The notes beneath the pieces were generated by a model. The model did no database searches. It had not been told where the DNA came from and saw only the letters and a program-made list of their open reading frames with translations. From assembly GCF_903166585.1 (NCBI RefSeq), contig NZ_CAESCM010000005.1:124001-188000 (forward strand): a stretch of DNA of 64,000 nt, given 5' to 3'. Source of the DNA: Pedobacter ghigonis. GTDB lineage: Bacteria > Bacteroidota > Bacteroidia > Sphingobacteriales > Sphingobacteriaceae. The position numbers and the translations under genes are program-made. Of the stretch, positions 21,499 through 31,111 are shown piece by piece (position 1 is the stretch's first letter; every line of letters begins with the position of its first letter).

Positions 21499-22992
21499 TT
21501 GATGCAGAACCAGACCCTGATCCAATTTTTCCATTGGTATTATAACGAAGAACAAAAATTATGGACTAAAGTGGCCAAAGAGGCCAGTCATTTAAAATCG
21601 CTTGGCGTTACCGCAGTGTGGTTGCCGCCTGCCTACAAATCGCACAACGCGGCTTACGATGTAGGCTACGCAGTTTACGACCTGTTTGATTTGGGTGAGT
21701 TTGACCAAAAAGGCAGCTTGCCGACGAAATATGGATCGAAAGACGAATATGTACAAGCCATTGAGGCCCTGCACCAGGAAGGAATTGCGGCTTTGGCCGA
21801 TGTGGTATTTAACCATAAAGCAGGGGGCGATGAGCTGGAGAAAATAGCCGTTCGCAGGGTTAACCCTGAAGATCGAAACGAATTTACCAGCGATGTTTTT
21901 GAAATTGAAGCCTGGACGAAGTTCACCTTTCCGGGCCGTCAGGGTAAATACTCGGAATTTATATGGAACCACGAATGTTTTAGCGGGGTTGATTGGGCGG
22001 AAGATCTGCAGGAAACTGCCATTTACTCGATCCAAAATACCTATGGAGAGGGTTTTGAAAAGGTGCCCTCAAGCGAATTTGGCAATTACGATTACCTGAT
22101 GTTTAATGATATTGATTACCGCAACCGCGCGGTGATAGAAGAACTGAAGTACTGGGGCGAATGGGTAGTAGAAACTACCGGCGTAGATGGTTTCAGGCTG
22201 GATGCAGTGAAACACATTAACCCCGATTTCATTATCGAATGGATTGACCACCTGAACCATAAATACAGCCGCGAATTCTTTATCGTAGCCGAAGACTGGA
22301 ATGTGGAGGATATTGAAGGTCAGCTGGCTTACATTGAAACTACAGGAGGCCGCACGCAGATTTTTGATTCGCTTTTACACCATAATTTTTTTCTGGCCAG
22401 CAAAGCCGGCGGCGAATTCGACATGAGTACCATTTTTGAGGGCACGCTGGTTCAAGTTAAGCCTGAGCTGGCGGTTACTTTTGTCGATAATCACGATTCG
22501 CAACCTTTACAAGCCCTGGAATCGTATGTGGAATTTTGGTTCAGGCCATTGGCCTATGCGTTAATTTTATTACGCATACAGGGCATTCCGTGCTTGTTTT
22601 TCCCGGATTTATACGGCGGGATTTATGACGACAAGAATGAAGCGGGCGAGGATGTACATGTGGAACTTGTAGGGATACCAGAGGTAGAAACGATGAGTAA
22701 AATCCGTACCGCTTTGGCTTATGGTGAGCAGCGCGATTATTTTGATCATAGCGATTGTATCGGCTGGACACGCGCCGGTGATGAGGAACATGAAAACAGT
22801 GGTTTGGCGGTGCTTTTGAGCACGGGAGATGATGGCTTTAAACAAATGGAATTAGGCGCTCTTTTTGCAGGGAAGACCTTTATTGACGCTTTGGGCAACC
22901 GGGAAGAGGAGATAACCATAGATGAAAACGGCTGGGCAGAGTTTTACTGTAATGGTGGTAGTGTTTCGGTATGGGTTTTGAAGGTTGGGTAG
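21499..22992 (+). CDS. cytoplasmic alpha-amylase (GH13)
   Basis: 497 residues without signal peptide, so the enzyme should act in the cytoplasm on stored or imported alpha-glucans. The GH13 regions are all there: DVVFNHKAGGD (region I), GFRLDAVKHI with the nucleophile Asp, FIVAEDWN with the acid/base Glu, and FVDNHDSQ with the transition-state Asp. FIWNHECFSGVDW and a domain B of about 100 residues fit the GH13_5 (AmyS/liquefying) type. The small C-terminal beta domain ends at VSVWVLKVG. It is a single gene with a 259-bp spacer upstream. I do not see a glycogen operon around it. Confidence 0.9.
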   Translation: MMQNQTLIQFFHWYYNEEQKLWTKVAKEASHLKSLGVTAVWLPPAYKSHNAAYDVGYAVYDLFDLGEFDQKGSLPTKYGSKDEYVQAIEALHQEGIAALADVVFNHKAGGDELEKIAVRRVNPEDRNEFTSDVFEIEAWTKFTFPGRQGKYSEFIWNHECFSGVDWAEDLQETAIYSIQNTYGEGFEKVPSSEFGNYDYLMFNDIDYRNRAVIEELKYWGEWVVETTGVDGFRLDAVKHINPDFIIEWIDHLNHKYSREFFIVAEDWNVEDIEGQLAYIETTGGRTQIFDSLLHHNFFLASKAGGEFDMSTIFEGTLVQVKPELAVTFVDNHDSQPLQALESYVEFWFRPLAYALILLRIQGIPCLFFPDLYGGIYDDKNEAGEDVHVELVGIPEVETMSKIRTALAYGEQRDYFDHSDCIGWTRAGDEEHENSGLAVLLSTGDDGFKQMELGALFAGKTFIDALGNREEEITIDENGWAEFYCNGGSVSVWVLKVG

Positions 22993-23035
22993 GTGGAAAT
23001 GGGGTTGGTTTGTACAGAAGCGACCTTGGCACTAG

Positions 23036-23139
23036 AAAATCCGTCGTTGCTGGGAAGGTTTTTTCAGCCGGCGAAGCAATCTTCGAGCGCTAGTAGCGCA
23101 AGCATTAAAACTGCTTCACCGTTGAAAATGACGGATTTT
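23036..23139. repeat. intergenic inverted repeat
   Basis: AAAATCCGTC (23036-23045) and its exact complement GACGGATTTT (23130-23139) enclose about 84 bp with further small palindromes (gcgctagtagcgc). It fills the gap between the amylase and the TIM-barrel gene, which converge here, and may act as a two-way terminator or a REP-like element. Confidence 0.45.
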
Positions 23140-23141
23140 AA

Positions 23142-24071
23142 TTACAAAAAGTTATCCTCACTACGGTAGGCGGAAATTACTGCCAGCTCACCTTCCTTAC
23201 CACCTTTCGAGTTACCATGCTCCATCCCCATAACACCTTTATAACCTTTTTTATGAAGGTGTTTGAACAGGTTTTTATAGTTGATTTCGCCTGTGGTCGG
23301 CTCTTTTCGGCCCGGATTGTCACCGATCTGGATGTAGGCAATTTCATCCCAGCAGCGGTCGATGGTTTTGATCAGATCACCTTCGGTGCGCTGCATGTGG
23401 TAAATATCGTAAAGGATTTTGCACGAGGGGCTTTTAACAGCCTTACATACCGCGTATGTTTCGTTGGTTTTTTGCAGAAAAAGCTCCGGGGTATCGCTTA
23501 AAGTTTCGAGTACCATAATTAAGCCGTGTGGCTCAAAAATCTCAGCGCCTGCACGCATGGCATCTATTACGTTGGCAAACTGGTTGCCGTAAGGTAAATT
23601 GCGTTCGTAAAAGCCGGGTACTACGGTTAGCCATTTGGCATTGCATCGTTTAGCGGCTTCTACTGATTTTTTGCAGGTTTCTACAAACTTATCTTTAAAC
23701 TCTTTTTTACCGGTAGTGAGCGATGTTTTCCAGTTATCACCGCCATCAACCACAAATACCCCCATGCGCATACCTAATTTCGACAGCAGCTTACCAATTT
23801 TTTCCTGTTCTTCAACAGGGCGGTTAAGGTAGCCGTTGTCTTCAATAGAGCGGAAACCTTTATCGTACATAAACTGGATCTGATCTAAAAAGCTTTTACC
23901 GGCATGGTTTTCGAACATGCCCTGGTGCGGAGCGTAATCGAGATTAAAGGTCTTATCGCCAAGAGCAGTACTAGGCTTTTCGGCTGCAAAAGTATTGGTA
24001 ATTCCTGCACCTGTGGTTATAGCACCGACGGTGAGTAGGCTATTTCTGATAAATTCACTTCTTTTCATCAT
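23142..24071 (-). CDS. Hyi-like TIM-barrel sugar isomerase/epimerase
   Basis: 309 residues. The N-terminus (KRSEFIRNSLLTVGAITTGA) is a Tat-like or Sec signal without a full twin arginine. The rest is a xylose-isomerase-like TIM barrel of the hydroxypyruvate-isomerase type: MVLETLSDTPELF (metal Glu), KILYDIYHMQRTEG (metal Asp and His), YIQIGDNPGRKEPTTGEINY and GVMGMEHGNS (last Glu). It should isomerise a ketose or keto-acid, probably in the periplasm. It starts on the base after the ApbE stop and is the last gene of a four-gene unit with Gfo/Idh/MocA and FGE-like proteins. Substrate unknown. Confidence 0.8.
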   Translation of the reverse strand: MMKRSEFIRNSLLTVGAITTGAGITNTFAAEKPSTALGDKTFNLDYAPHQGMFENHAGKSFLDQIQFMYDKGFRSIEDNGYLNRPVEEQEKIGKLLSKLGMRMGVFVVDGGDNWKTSLTTGKKEFKDKFVETCKKSVEAAKRCNAKWLTVVPGFYERNLPYGNQFANVIDAMRAGAEIFEPHGLIMVLETLSDTPELFLQKTNETYAVCKAVKSPSCKILYDIYHMQRTEGDLIKTIDRCWDEIAYIQIGDNPGRKEPTTGEINYKNLFKHLHKKGYKGVMGMEHGNSKGGKEGELAVISAYRSEDNFL

Positions 24072-25085
24072 TTAGTTTTTAAACTGAGGGGAGGGGATAA
24101 TCAATTTTTTAAACCCTGTGGTCAGGGTGTCGGCAACGGTACCATCTTTTTTATGGTATACAAAATAAGCTTCGAGGTTTTTGCGGCTTTCAACAAAGGC
24201 CATGGCATCTTTGAGGTGCATGGCCATCAGTGCATTGTCGTAGCCATCGGCGGTAATGGCATCGTTAGCATAAACGGTTACACTGATCATTTCGTTATCC
24301 AGCGGATATCCGGTTTTAGGATTAATCAGGTGCGAGATTTTCTTTTTCCCGCTTTGGTGAAATTTGCGGTAATTGCCCGAAGTGGTAACGGCACCGGTAT
24401 TAATGGCGGCAATATGCCTGATTACCGGCGTACCGTCTTTATCAGGTCCTTCGATACCTATTTTCATGGCTTGTCCATCGGGTTTTGGTCCCGAAATGCG
24501 GATTTCGCCACCCAGTTCGGCAACATATTGTTTAATGCCTTTTTGGGCAAGGTAAGCGGCAATAAGATCGACACTGTAGCCCTGCGCAATTCCGTTTAAA
24601 TCAATCTGTACAGCTGGGTTTAACTTGCTAAGCCAGCCACCTTTTAATTTTAACCGCTGCATGCCTACATTGGCCAGTATGGATTTGATGGTTGCCGGAT
24701 CAGGTTCTGTTCTGGTTTCTTTAGGTCCAAAGCCCCAGGCTTGTACCAAAGGTGCTACCGTAATATCGAAAACACCTTTGGTATCCTGGTTAATTTCAAA
24801 GCTTCTTTCCAGCACAGCGCTCATAAAATGGTCTAATTTGACCCCGCTTTTGGAAACGTTAAACTGATTGATCAACGATCCCTTTTTATAAAGCGACATC
24901 GATAAATCGATTTCATTTAATAAGCTATCTATGCCCTGTTTGGTTGCCAAACTATCGCTGGCGTAATAGGTAATTGCATAATCAGTTCCCTGCGCATAAC
25001 CGCTTATTTTATATGGTTTAAGTTCCTGCTGAACAGAAAAACCTAAAAACAAGGGGATGAGCAGGAATAGCAATTTATAAGGCAT
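24072..25085 (-). CDS. apbE: FAD:protein FMN transferase
   Basis: 337 residues with an N-terminal hydrophobic signal (PYKLLFLLIPLFLGFSV). It carries the ApbE blocks: SMSLYKKGSLINQFN, DLNGIAQGYSVDLIAAYL, ELGGEIRISGPKPDG, AINTGAVTTSGNYRKF and INPKTGYPLDN, ending with DAITADGYDNALMAM, which supplies the metal-binding Asp/Thr. The enzyme attaches FMN to Thr of exported flavoproteins from FAD. It abuts the TIM-barrel gene (no gap) and follows the oxidoreductase by 11 bp. Membership in a carbohydrate-type operon suggests one product there is flavinylated or redox-linked. Confidence 0.88.
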   Translation of the reverse strand: MPYKLLFLLIPLFLGFSVQQELKPYKISGYAQGTDYAITYYASDSLATKQGIDSLLNEIDLSMSLYKKGSLINQFNVSKSGVKLDHFMSAVLERSFEINQDTKGVFDITVAPLVQAWGFGPKETRTEPDPATIKSILANVGMQRLKLKGGWLSKLNPAVQIDLNGIAQGYSVDLIAAYLAQKGIKQYVAELGGEIRISGPKPDGQAMKIGIEGPDKDGTPVIRHIAAINTGAVTTSGNYRKFHQSGKKKISHLINPKTGYPLDNEMISVTVYANDAITADGYDNALMAMHLKDAMAFVESRKNLEAYFVYHKKDGTVADTLTTGFKKLIIPSPQFKN

Positions 25086-25096
25086 TACACTATTGG

Positions 25097-26416
25097 TTAA
25101 ATTACTTTAGCCTGTCCGGGCATCGCTACCGGATATAAACCTTTTTCATCAGGCATTAATTTAGGGTTCGCATCCCAGGCAAAACGCTCAGGCATTAAAC
25201 TGATGTTCGATGCCAATGCCTCATCCCATTTAATGGTTTGGCCCGAATAAGTTGCATAACGGCCAATGATTGATGAAAATGTACTGGTTGCAGCATAATC
25301 TACATTGCTGAATTTGTACTCGCCTTTAGAAACTGCTTCGAAAAGTTCATCGTGCTCGGTTTGATATGGGTTGGCATTTCCTTTGGTATTGTGGTTGTAC
25401 AGTTCTTTGCCGCTGTAATCTTTCATAATGGCCTGGTTGCTGCCCGATAGATAGATTTTACCTTTAGTACCCTGGAATGATTCATCAACACGATTGCTGA
25501 TCCCCTCAAAGTGCCTGCACTGGCTATGAATAATGGCGCCATCGGCGTAGGTTAATTCGATAGAGTGGTTATCGTAAATTTCGCCATAATCTTTACCGGT
25601 ACGCCACGCACGGCTTCCGGTGCCCTGTACTGAAATCGGGTGTGCATTTTTTACCCAGTTGGCAATATCGATGTTGTGTACGTGCTGTTCTACAATATGA
25701 TCGCCGCATAACCAGTTAAAGTAATACCAGTTTCTCATTTGGTATTCCATTTCGGTTTGGTTGGCTGTACGCGGACGTACCCAAACGCCACCGCTGTTCC
25801 AGTACACCTGGCCTGCCATAATATCGCCTATGGCGCCATCGTTAATGCGTTTAATCGATTCGCGATAATTGGTTTGGTAACGGCGTTGTAAACCCACCAC
25901 CACGTTTAGTTTCTTCTTTTTAGCTTCTTCGGCAGCTGCAAGTACTTTCCTGATTCCAGGTGCATCAACAGCAACCGGTTTCTCCATAAAAATCTGTTTG
26001 TTTTGTTTTACCGCTTCTTCGAAATGGATAGGACGGAAACCCGGAGGCGTAGTTAGTAATACTACATCAGCCAATGGAATAGCCTTTAAATAAGCGTCAA
26101 AACCTACAAACTGACGTTCTTTTGGAACTTCTACTTTTGCGCCGAATTTTGAGCTTAGCGATTGGTAACTGCTATCCAAACGATCCTGGAAAGCATCGGC
26201 CATGGCTACCAGTTTAATGTTAAATTTAGTGCTTAAAGCCTGAAATGCTGCTCCGGTACCGCGGTCGCCACAGCCGATCAAGGCTATTTTAATCGTGTCC
26301 GATCCTGAAGCGTAGGCTCCGGCCAATGGGATGCTGCTCAACATTGCTCCACCGGCAAGCATGGCTGTTGCCTTTAAAAAATCGCGGCGATCTTGTTGAT
26401 TAATTGGTTTTTTCAT
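25097..26416 (-). CDS. Gfo/Idh/MocA-family oxidoreductase, Tat-exported
   Basis: 439 residues. A twin-arginine signal (DRRDFLKATAMLAGGAML) precedes a Rossmann domain with IALIGCGDRGTGA and LLTTPPGFRPIHFEEAVKQN, then the family motif FMEKPVAVD (EKP) and a C-terminal half with GDHIVEQHVHNIDIANW. These are NAD(P)-dependent sugar or inositol dehydrogenases, or glycosidases of the GH109 type. The GDHIVEQHVHNIDIANW block is typical of the Tat-exported Bacteroidota group. It is the second gene of the operon, after the FGE-like gene and before apbE. Whether it oxidises a sugar or cleaves a glycoside by an NAD mechanism cannot be told here. Confidence 0.85.
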   Translation of the reverse strand: MKKPINQQDRRDFLKATAMLAGGAMLSSIPLAGAYASGSDTIKIALIGCGDRGTGAAFQALSTKFNIKLVAMADAFQDRLDSSYQSLSSKFGAKVEVPKERQFVGFDAYLKAIPLADVVLLTTPPGFRPIHFEEAVKQNKQIFMEKPVAVDAPGIRKVLAAAEEAKKKKLNVVVGLQRRYQTNYRESIKRINDGAIGDIMAGQVYWNSGGVWVRPRTANQTEMEYQMRNWYYFNWLCGDHIVEQHVHNIDIANWVKNAHPISVQGTGSRAWRTGKDYGEIYDNHSIELTYADGAIIHSQCRHFEGISNRVDESFQGTKGKIYLSGSNQAIMKDYSGKELYNHNTKGNANPYQTEHDELFEAVSKGEYKFSNVDYAATSTFSSIIGRYATYSGQTIKWDEALASNISLMPERFAWDANPKLMPDEKGLYPVAMPGQAKVI

Positions 26417-26455
26417 GTGTTTAGTTTTTTATTGTGGTTAGGATATTTTTATTTA

Positions 26456-27421
26456 CTAATAGTCTTTGATCGGTAACTTGTTGTAGTAAGCATCAATTTC
26501 TGCCTTTGACGGGGTTTTAACCGGTCTAACTAATCGCATACCCACAAACGGTGCTTCAGGGAACCACCAGTTACTTTTCGGGATTTGCGGATCTAATTGT
26601 TTCCAGGTTGGATTTGAAGCCAGCCTTGCGGTTGAAGTTAGGTTATCGGGTGTTTCATCGTAAGAGCCACCACGAACGGCATTGGGGTAAAGTTTTTCGG
26701 GTGTTGCTACAGGGTTTTCGGCTGTTTTACCGGCACTTTTAGCATAAAAATCGGCTATGTATTGGTCGTAGGTCCATTCGCTAACATTACCATGCATATC
26801 GAATAAGCCCCATGCATTTGGCTTTTTTAGTCCAACCTGATGCGTTTTGTTATCGCTGTTGTCTTTATACCAGGCATAATCGCTCAGTTTGGCAGCATCG
26901 TTACCAAAGCCATAAGTGGTTTCGGCACCTGCTTTACAGGCGTATTCCCACTCAGCCTCGGTTGGTAAGCGGTAAAAAACGCCGGTACGTACATATAACC
27001 ATTTACAAAACTGAATGGCATTATATTGGGTCATGGCTACGGCTGGCTGGTGTTCTTTACCCATACCGAAAGTCATGTCCAGATAAGGTTTGGTTGGGCG
27101 GGTTACGGCATCAACTTCGGCCGGAATGGCACCTTCACTGGCCTTTTTTTCGTAATCGCGGTATAAGAAAGGTTCGAAAATATCCCAGGTTACCTCATGT
27201 TTCCCGATCCAGAAGGCATCGAGTTTAACTTCGTGCACAGGTTGTTCGTCTGGTTTACCTGTTTTACTTCCCATTTTGAATTTGCCTGCAGGGATAGCCT
27301 GCATATCAAATTTTAATTTAGTCCCGTTAATAGATTGAGTGTACGAGCTGTTGGTGCTTTGTGCAAAGATTTGCGCACAAGGATTGGCTAATAATGCTAC
27401 GGCAATTAATTTCTTAAACAT
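26456..27421 (-). CDS. formylglycine-generating-enzyme-like (SUMF1) protein
   Basis: 321 residues with a signal peptide (MFKKLIAVALLANPCAQIFA). The SUMF1 fold is shown by IPAGKFKMGSKTGKPDEQP, AFWIGKHEVTWDIFEPF, YRLPTEAEWEYACKAG, GLFDMHGNVSEWTYDQY and the end VGMRLVRPV. True FGE enzymes need a Cys pair in the last third, which I do not see in the block NAVRGGSYDETPDN, so it is more likely a structural or binding member than a sulfatase-activating enzyme. It is first in the unit with the Gfo/Idh/MocA protein (about 40 bp apart). Confidence 0.8.
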   Translation of the reverse strand: MFKKLIAVALLANPCAQIFAQSTNSSYTQSINGTKLKFDMQAIPAGKFKMGSKTGKPDEQPVHEVKLDAFWIGKHEVTWDIFEPFLYRDYEKKASEGAIPAEVDAVTRPTKPYLDMTFGMGKEHQPAVAMTQYNAIQFCKWLYVRTGVFYRLPTEAEWEYACKAGAETTYGFGNDAAKLSDYAWYKDNSDNKTHQVGLKKPNAWGLFDMHGNVSEWTYDQYIADFYAKSAGKTAENPVATPEKLYPNAVRGGSYDETPDNLTSTARLASNPTWKQLDPQIPKSNWWFPEAPFVGMRLVRPVKTPSKAEIDAYYNKLPIKDY

Positions 27422-27587
27422 AATTTTTGGTTAGAAACACTTATTATCTAGGTGTTTATCTGGTTCCTTCTGGTTTGCTAAAGTAAAGAACAGCAGATAA
27501 AACAAAGAAAATTAATGTAACAATAAAGGTAAGTATTGTAACATTAAAAGTCAAGTTGACAATTAATGTGTAAACGACGGTTTTGAT

Positions 27588-28865
27588 TTATCTTCTGTCG
27601 CCAACCTTATTGCTGAGGTTGGTAAAACCTACCAGGGTATCCCAACGGGCACCCGGACGGCGGTAATACACAAAAATCTGGTAGCTGTTTTCTGTTTGGA
27701 AGAAAGCGCCTTCAAAGGGTTTGGTTTCCATCAAGTTGGTATCTTTGTTAAACCAGGCAAATTCGTAATCGTATAAGCCTTGTTTAAGCATAATGTTGCC
27801 ATAAAACTGTTTGCGGCTGGCATCGTACAAGAGCTTGTTTTCGTTGCTCATGGTGTAATTATTAAAACGGCCTACTACGTAAGCATCGCCATCAGGACTG
27901 GGTGCAGCTGCATTTAGCGTAAACAGAACACCCATGTATTCGGCTTCTGTTTTATCATCACGGCCATCGGTATTGCGGATAAAGAAGTTGCCGTTTTCAT
28001 CGAACTGGTTGCCAAAGGCACCAACGCTCCGTGGCGCATCCTGAAAAAGCATTACGTTTACCGATTCTTTATCACGGTAGATATCTTTCACATTATCGGC
28101 TTTGTACCTTAAGCTCCGGGTATCGAATTTCCTGAATTCGTTATCGCCCCAAAAATCGTTGGTATTTAAATCGTTATACACCAATTGATTTGGGCGTACA
28201 AAAGATGGCCTCGAATTCGACTGAATAGTATTGGCATTAAAGTTCTGCATCACCACCGCTTTTAAATCCTGGTAGGGGTTTGGGATTGGGAAGGCATGGT
28301 TAACCGTGAAGTTGATTTTTTGCTTGTTGTTGCGAAATTCTACCTGTAAGGAGTTGGTTATTTCGGCTGCTATGGCAACCTGACTATCTAACACATAGAA
28401 TCGCTGCGAAATTACGGGCTTGTTTTTATCGCCATCCAAATAAACCTTTAGTACATAATTACCTCCAATTTTGGGCTGAATTTGTGTGTTGGGCAGGCTA
28501 ATTTCGTAATGGGTATATTTTCTGGCAGTATTAGAAGAATAGCGGTAATTGATAATCCGGTCGTCGTTAAAGCTGCCTAGATAATCGATAGTAGAGATTG
28601 GTGAAGGTTTCCACTCAGCAGTACAATGCTCAATGGTGTACCAGTAATTTTTAGTGCCCGCCAGTAAATCGTCAAAAGAAAAAGTAATCGTTTCTGACGA
28701 ATTGAGCATAATAACAGGCAAGCTCTGCTCTTTATTGCTGTTATAACACAGCACAGTTTTAATGTTGGGAAGGTAAATTTTGTTTTCGCTGGTAAACGTT
28801 TTATCGTTTTGGGCAAAGGTGAGTGTCGGAATGAAGAAAAGTAGTACAGCGATTAGTTTTTGCAT
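27588..28865 (-). CDS. DUF5103 / T9SS plug-type protein
   Basis: 425 residues from the Met at 28865 (MQKLIAVLLFFIPTLTFAQ), a standard signal peptide; the longer frame to 28946 adds 27 unlikely residues. The blocks LNSSETITFSFDDLLAGTKN, YWYTIEHCTAEWKPS and YLGSFNDDRIINYRYS are the opening of the DUF5103 family. Its N-terminal domain is linked to the plug protein of the type IX secretion translocon. The C-terminus has YRRPGARWDTLVGFTNLS. The protein is periplasmic or outer-membrane associated. It is a single gene. Bacteroidota-specific, supporting the taxonomy. Confidence 0.8.
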   Translation of the reverse strand: MQKLIAVLLFFIPTLTFAQNDKTFTSENKIYLPNIKTVLCYNSNKEQSLPVIMLNSSETITFSFDDLLAGTKNYWYTIEHCTAEWKPSPISTIDYLGSFNDDRIINYRYSSNTARKYTHYEISLPNTQIQPKIGGNYVLKVYLDGDKNKPVISQRFYVLDSQVAIAAEITNSLQVEFRNNKQKINFTVNHAFPIPNPYQDLKAVVMQNFNANTIQSNSRPSFVRPNQLVYNDLNTNDFWGDNEFRKFDTRSLRYKADNVKDIYRDKESVNVMLFQDAPRSVGAFGNQFDENGNFFIRNTDGRDDKTEAEYMGVLFTLNAAAPSPDGDAYVVGRFNNYTMSNENKLLYDASRKQFYGNIMLKQGLYDYEFAWFNKDTNLMETKPFEGAFFQTENSYQIFVYYRRPGARWDTLVGFTNLSNKVGDRR

Positions 28866-28998
28866 GGATAAAGCTACATAGTATTCGGCAGAGATAAAAA
28901 GAAATTTTGTTTTGTGCTTAGTGCAGCCACGGATGCGACAGCTCAATTTATGACGACAACTTTAAAATGCCACGGATGCACGGAAGCGACAGTGTACT

Positions 28999-29047
28999 TT
29001 CCGTCATGCTGATCAGGTAGCTATCGGATTTGTTTCAGCATCTCTTT
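28999..29047. repeat. dispersed intergenic repeat (gtcatgctga... tttcagcatct)
   Basis: The arms gtcatgctga and ttcagcatct are the typical ends of a repeat common between genes in this bacterial group. A second copy is at 56340-56369. It is palindromic at its tips. Confidence 0.45.
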
Positions 29048-29157
29048 AATAGTGATAGACCCTGAAATAAATTCAGGATTACGAGCACTATGATAACCAC
29101 AAAAAGCATTCCTTGTAAATCAGCGCCTCAGTGGCTTGAATTACCTGACCGCACAGC

Positions 29158-29190
29158 AAAAAAAAAGCCGCAGGTTTATCTGCGGCTTCA
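29158..29190 (-). terminator. intrinsic terminator of the ABC-F gene
   Basis: AGCCGCAG and CTGCGGCT (about 29167-29188) form a perfect 8-bp stem with a 6-nt loop, followed on the minus strand by nine or more T. It lies 15-45 bp past the stop of the ABC-F gene. Confidence 0.85.
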
Positions 29191-29203
29191 TTATGAATTG
29201 TAG

Positions 29204-31111
29204 TTACCCTTCCAGCTCCATAATTTCGGTAGCAAGGGTTTCCCATTTGGTTTGACTGTTATCTAAATCCTGTTTTGCGGCCAGATAACGTTTATTTGCT
29301 TCAGCCAGTTTATCGGCATTGCTGTAAACATTTTCATCGGCTAGTTCCGTTTCGATGTTTTTAACCGTTGTTTCCAGTTCAGCAATTAGTGCTTCGATTT
29401 TTTTCAGTTCATCATTCAGCTTTTTTAACTGATTGGCTGTATTTGGGCTGGCAGGTTTTGGTGCTTCCTTGGGTTTATCGGGCATTTTAACCGGAATAGG
29501 TTTCGATGCCGGAATTACACGTTTGCTGTTCCATTCTTCGTATTCCTCGTAGGTGCCAGGATATTGTTTGATTTTCTCGTTCTCAATAAACCAGATTTTG
29601 TTGGCTACGTTATCCAGGAAATACCTGTCGTGAGATACCGCAATAAAAGTACCTTCAAACTGATCTAATGCCTGAATCAGAATATTAACCGACTGGATAT
29701 CCAGGTGGTTGGTAGGCTCATCCAGAATCAGGAAGTTCGAATCGGTAGTTAGCGATTTGGCCAGGGCTACACGCGATTTTTCACCTCCCGATAGTACCTT
29801 GATTTTCTTGAAAACATCATCGCCGGTAAACAAGAAGCAGCCTAAAATACTACGTAGTTCCGTATCACTATGTTTAGGTGCAAAAGCCTGTAGCTCTTCT
29901 AAAATCGAATTGCCTAAATGCAATGATTCTAACTGGTGCTGGGCAAAGAAAGTGGTAGAAACGTTATGACCGGTTTCGCAGAAACCTTCAAATTTTTCAG
30001 TACCGGCAATCATCCGTAGTAAGGTCGATTTACCTTTACCGTTTGCACCAATCAATGCAATTTTATCGCCCTTTTCAATCACAGCTTCTGCATCTTCCAG
30101 AATATGGACATTGGGGTAATGCTTGGTAGCATGCTCAATGCGCACTACGTGCCTGCCCGATGGTTTTGTAAATTTAAAAGCGAAATTAACAGTTGGGTTT
30201 TCGTCGTCTACATCCTCCACACGTTCCATTCTGTCTAAAGCTTTCATGCGCGATTGCGCCATCTTCGCTTTAGATGCTTTGGCCTTGAAACGCTCAATTA
30301 AGCGTTCTTCCTGTTTAATTTTAGCCTGCTGGTTTTTAAATTCGCCTTTTTGTATCTCACCGCGCAGTGCTTTTTCTTCTACATAAAAGCTGTAGTTACC
30401 TGCATAAACGGTTAATTTTCCTTTGCGCGATTCAACCGTACGGTTTACAATCTTATCTAAGAAATACCTGTCGTGCGATACAATTACAATGGCACCTTCA
30501 AAACCCATTAAATAGTTTTCTAACCACTTGATAGAGGGTAAGTCCATGTGGTTGGTTGGCTCATCGAGTAATAAGATATCCGGATCTTGTAAAAGGATTT
30601 TCGCCAGCATTACCCGCATCCGCCAACCTCCTGAGAAGGTATTTAACGGACGAAGCTGATCGGCTGTGCTAAAACCCAAACCGGCCAGGATTTCGTTGGC
30701 CCTGTATTCGATGTTGTAACCATCTAAAGCCTCAAATTCCTGTTGTTTATCACTCAGTTTATATAGAACCTCTTCACTGTAATCAGTTTCGATTTTTTTA
30801 AGCAATTCTTCAATTTCATCGTGCAGCTGGTTCTGGCGCTCAAAAGCCTCCATGGCCACGTGCAAAATGCTATGGTGCGAATCGTAAGAAAGTAAATCCT
30901 GGTTCAGGTAACCTATTTTCAGGTCTTTCGACATCGAAATAGTACCCGAACTTGGGGCATACTCGCCTACAATTAATTTTAAAAGTGTCGATTTTCCTGT
31001 TCCGTTAGCGCCAATCAAGCCCGCTCTGTCGCCCGGTTTAATGTGCCAGTTGGCATCATCGTATAAGGCTCTCGATCCTATCAGGAATGTTAAATTATTT
31101 ATTGAAATCAT
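29204..31111 (-). CDS. ABC-F family ATPase (Uup/YdiF type)
   Basis: 635 residues with two ABC modules and no membrane part. Module 1: GANGTGKSTLLKLI, TFSGGWRMRVMLAKI, LLLDEPTNHMDL. Module 2: GANGKGKSTLLRMI, LSGGEKSRVALAKS, LILDEPTNHLDI. Between them is the charged P-site tRNA-interaction linker with ERLIERFKAKASKAKMAQSR. The last 80 residues form a coiled coil (NQLKKLNDELKKIEALIAEL) as in Uup. ABC-F proteins act on the ribosome to relieve stalls or on DNA-linked processes. It is a single gene with its own terminator. This is a housekeeping rather than a resistance type, judged by the C-terminal coiled coil. Confidence 0.88.
   Translation of the reverse strand: MISINNLTFLIGSRALYDDANWHIKPGDRAGLIGANGTGKSTLLKLIVGEYAPSSGTISMSKDLKIGYLNQDLLSYDSHHSILHVAMEAFERQNQLHDEIEELLKKIETDYSEEVLYKLSDKQQEFEALDGYNIEYRANEILAGLGFSTADQLRPLNTFSGGWRMRVMLAKILLQDPDILLLDEPTNHMDLPSIKWLENYLMGFEGAIVIVSHDRYFLDKIVNRTVESRKGKLTVYAGNYSFYVEEKALRGEIQKGEFKNQQAKIKQEERLIERFKAKASKAKMAQSRMKALDRMERVEDVDDENPTVNFAFKFTKPSGRHVVRIEHATKHYPNVHILEDAEAVIEKGDKIALIGANGKGKSTLLRMIAGTEKFEGFCETGHNVSTTFFAQHQLESLHLGNSILEELQAFAPKHSDTELRSILGCFLFTGDDVFKKIKVLSGGEKSRVALAKSLTTDSNFLILDEPTNHLDIQSVNILIQALDQFEGTFIAVSHDRYFLDNVANKIWFIENEKIKQYPGTYEEYEEWNSKRVIPASKPIPVKMPDKPKEAPKPASPNTANQLKKLNDELKKIEALIAELETTVKNIETELADENVYSNADKLAEANKRYLAAKQDLDNSQTKWETLATEIMELEG

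Noticed and set aside
21592..22035. 147-residue ORF antisense to the amylase gene
   Set aside because: Shadow frame of the GH13 gene; low-complexity composition.
24153..24599. 148-residue ORF antisense to apbE
   Set aside because: It lies wholly inside a well-supported gene on the other strand and has no motif.
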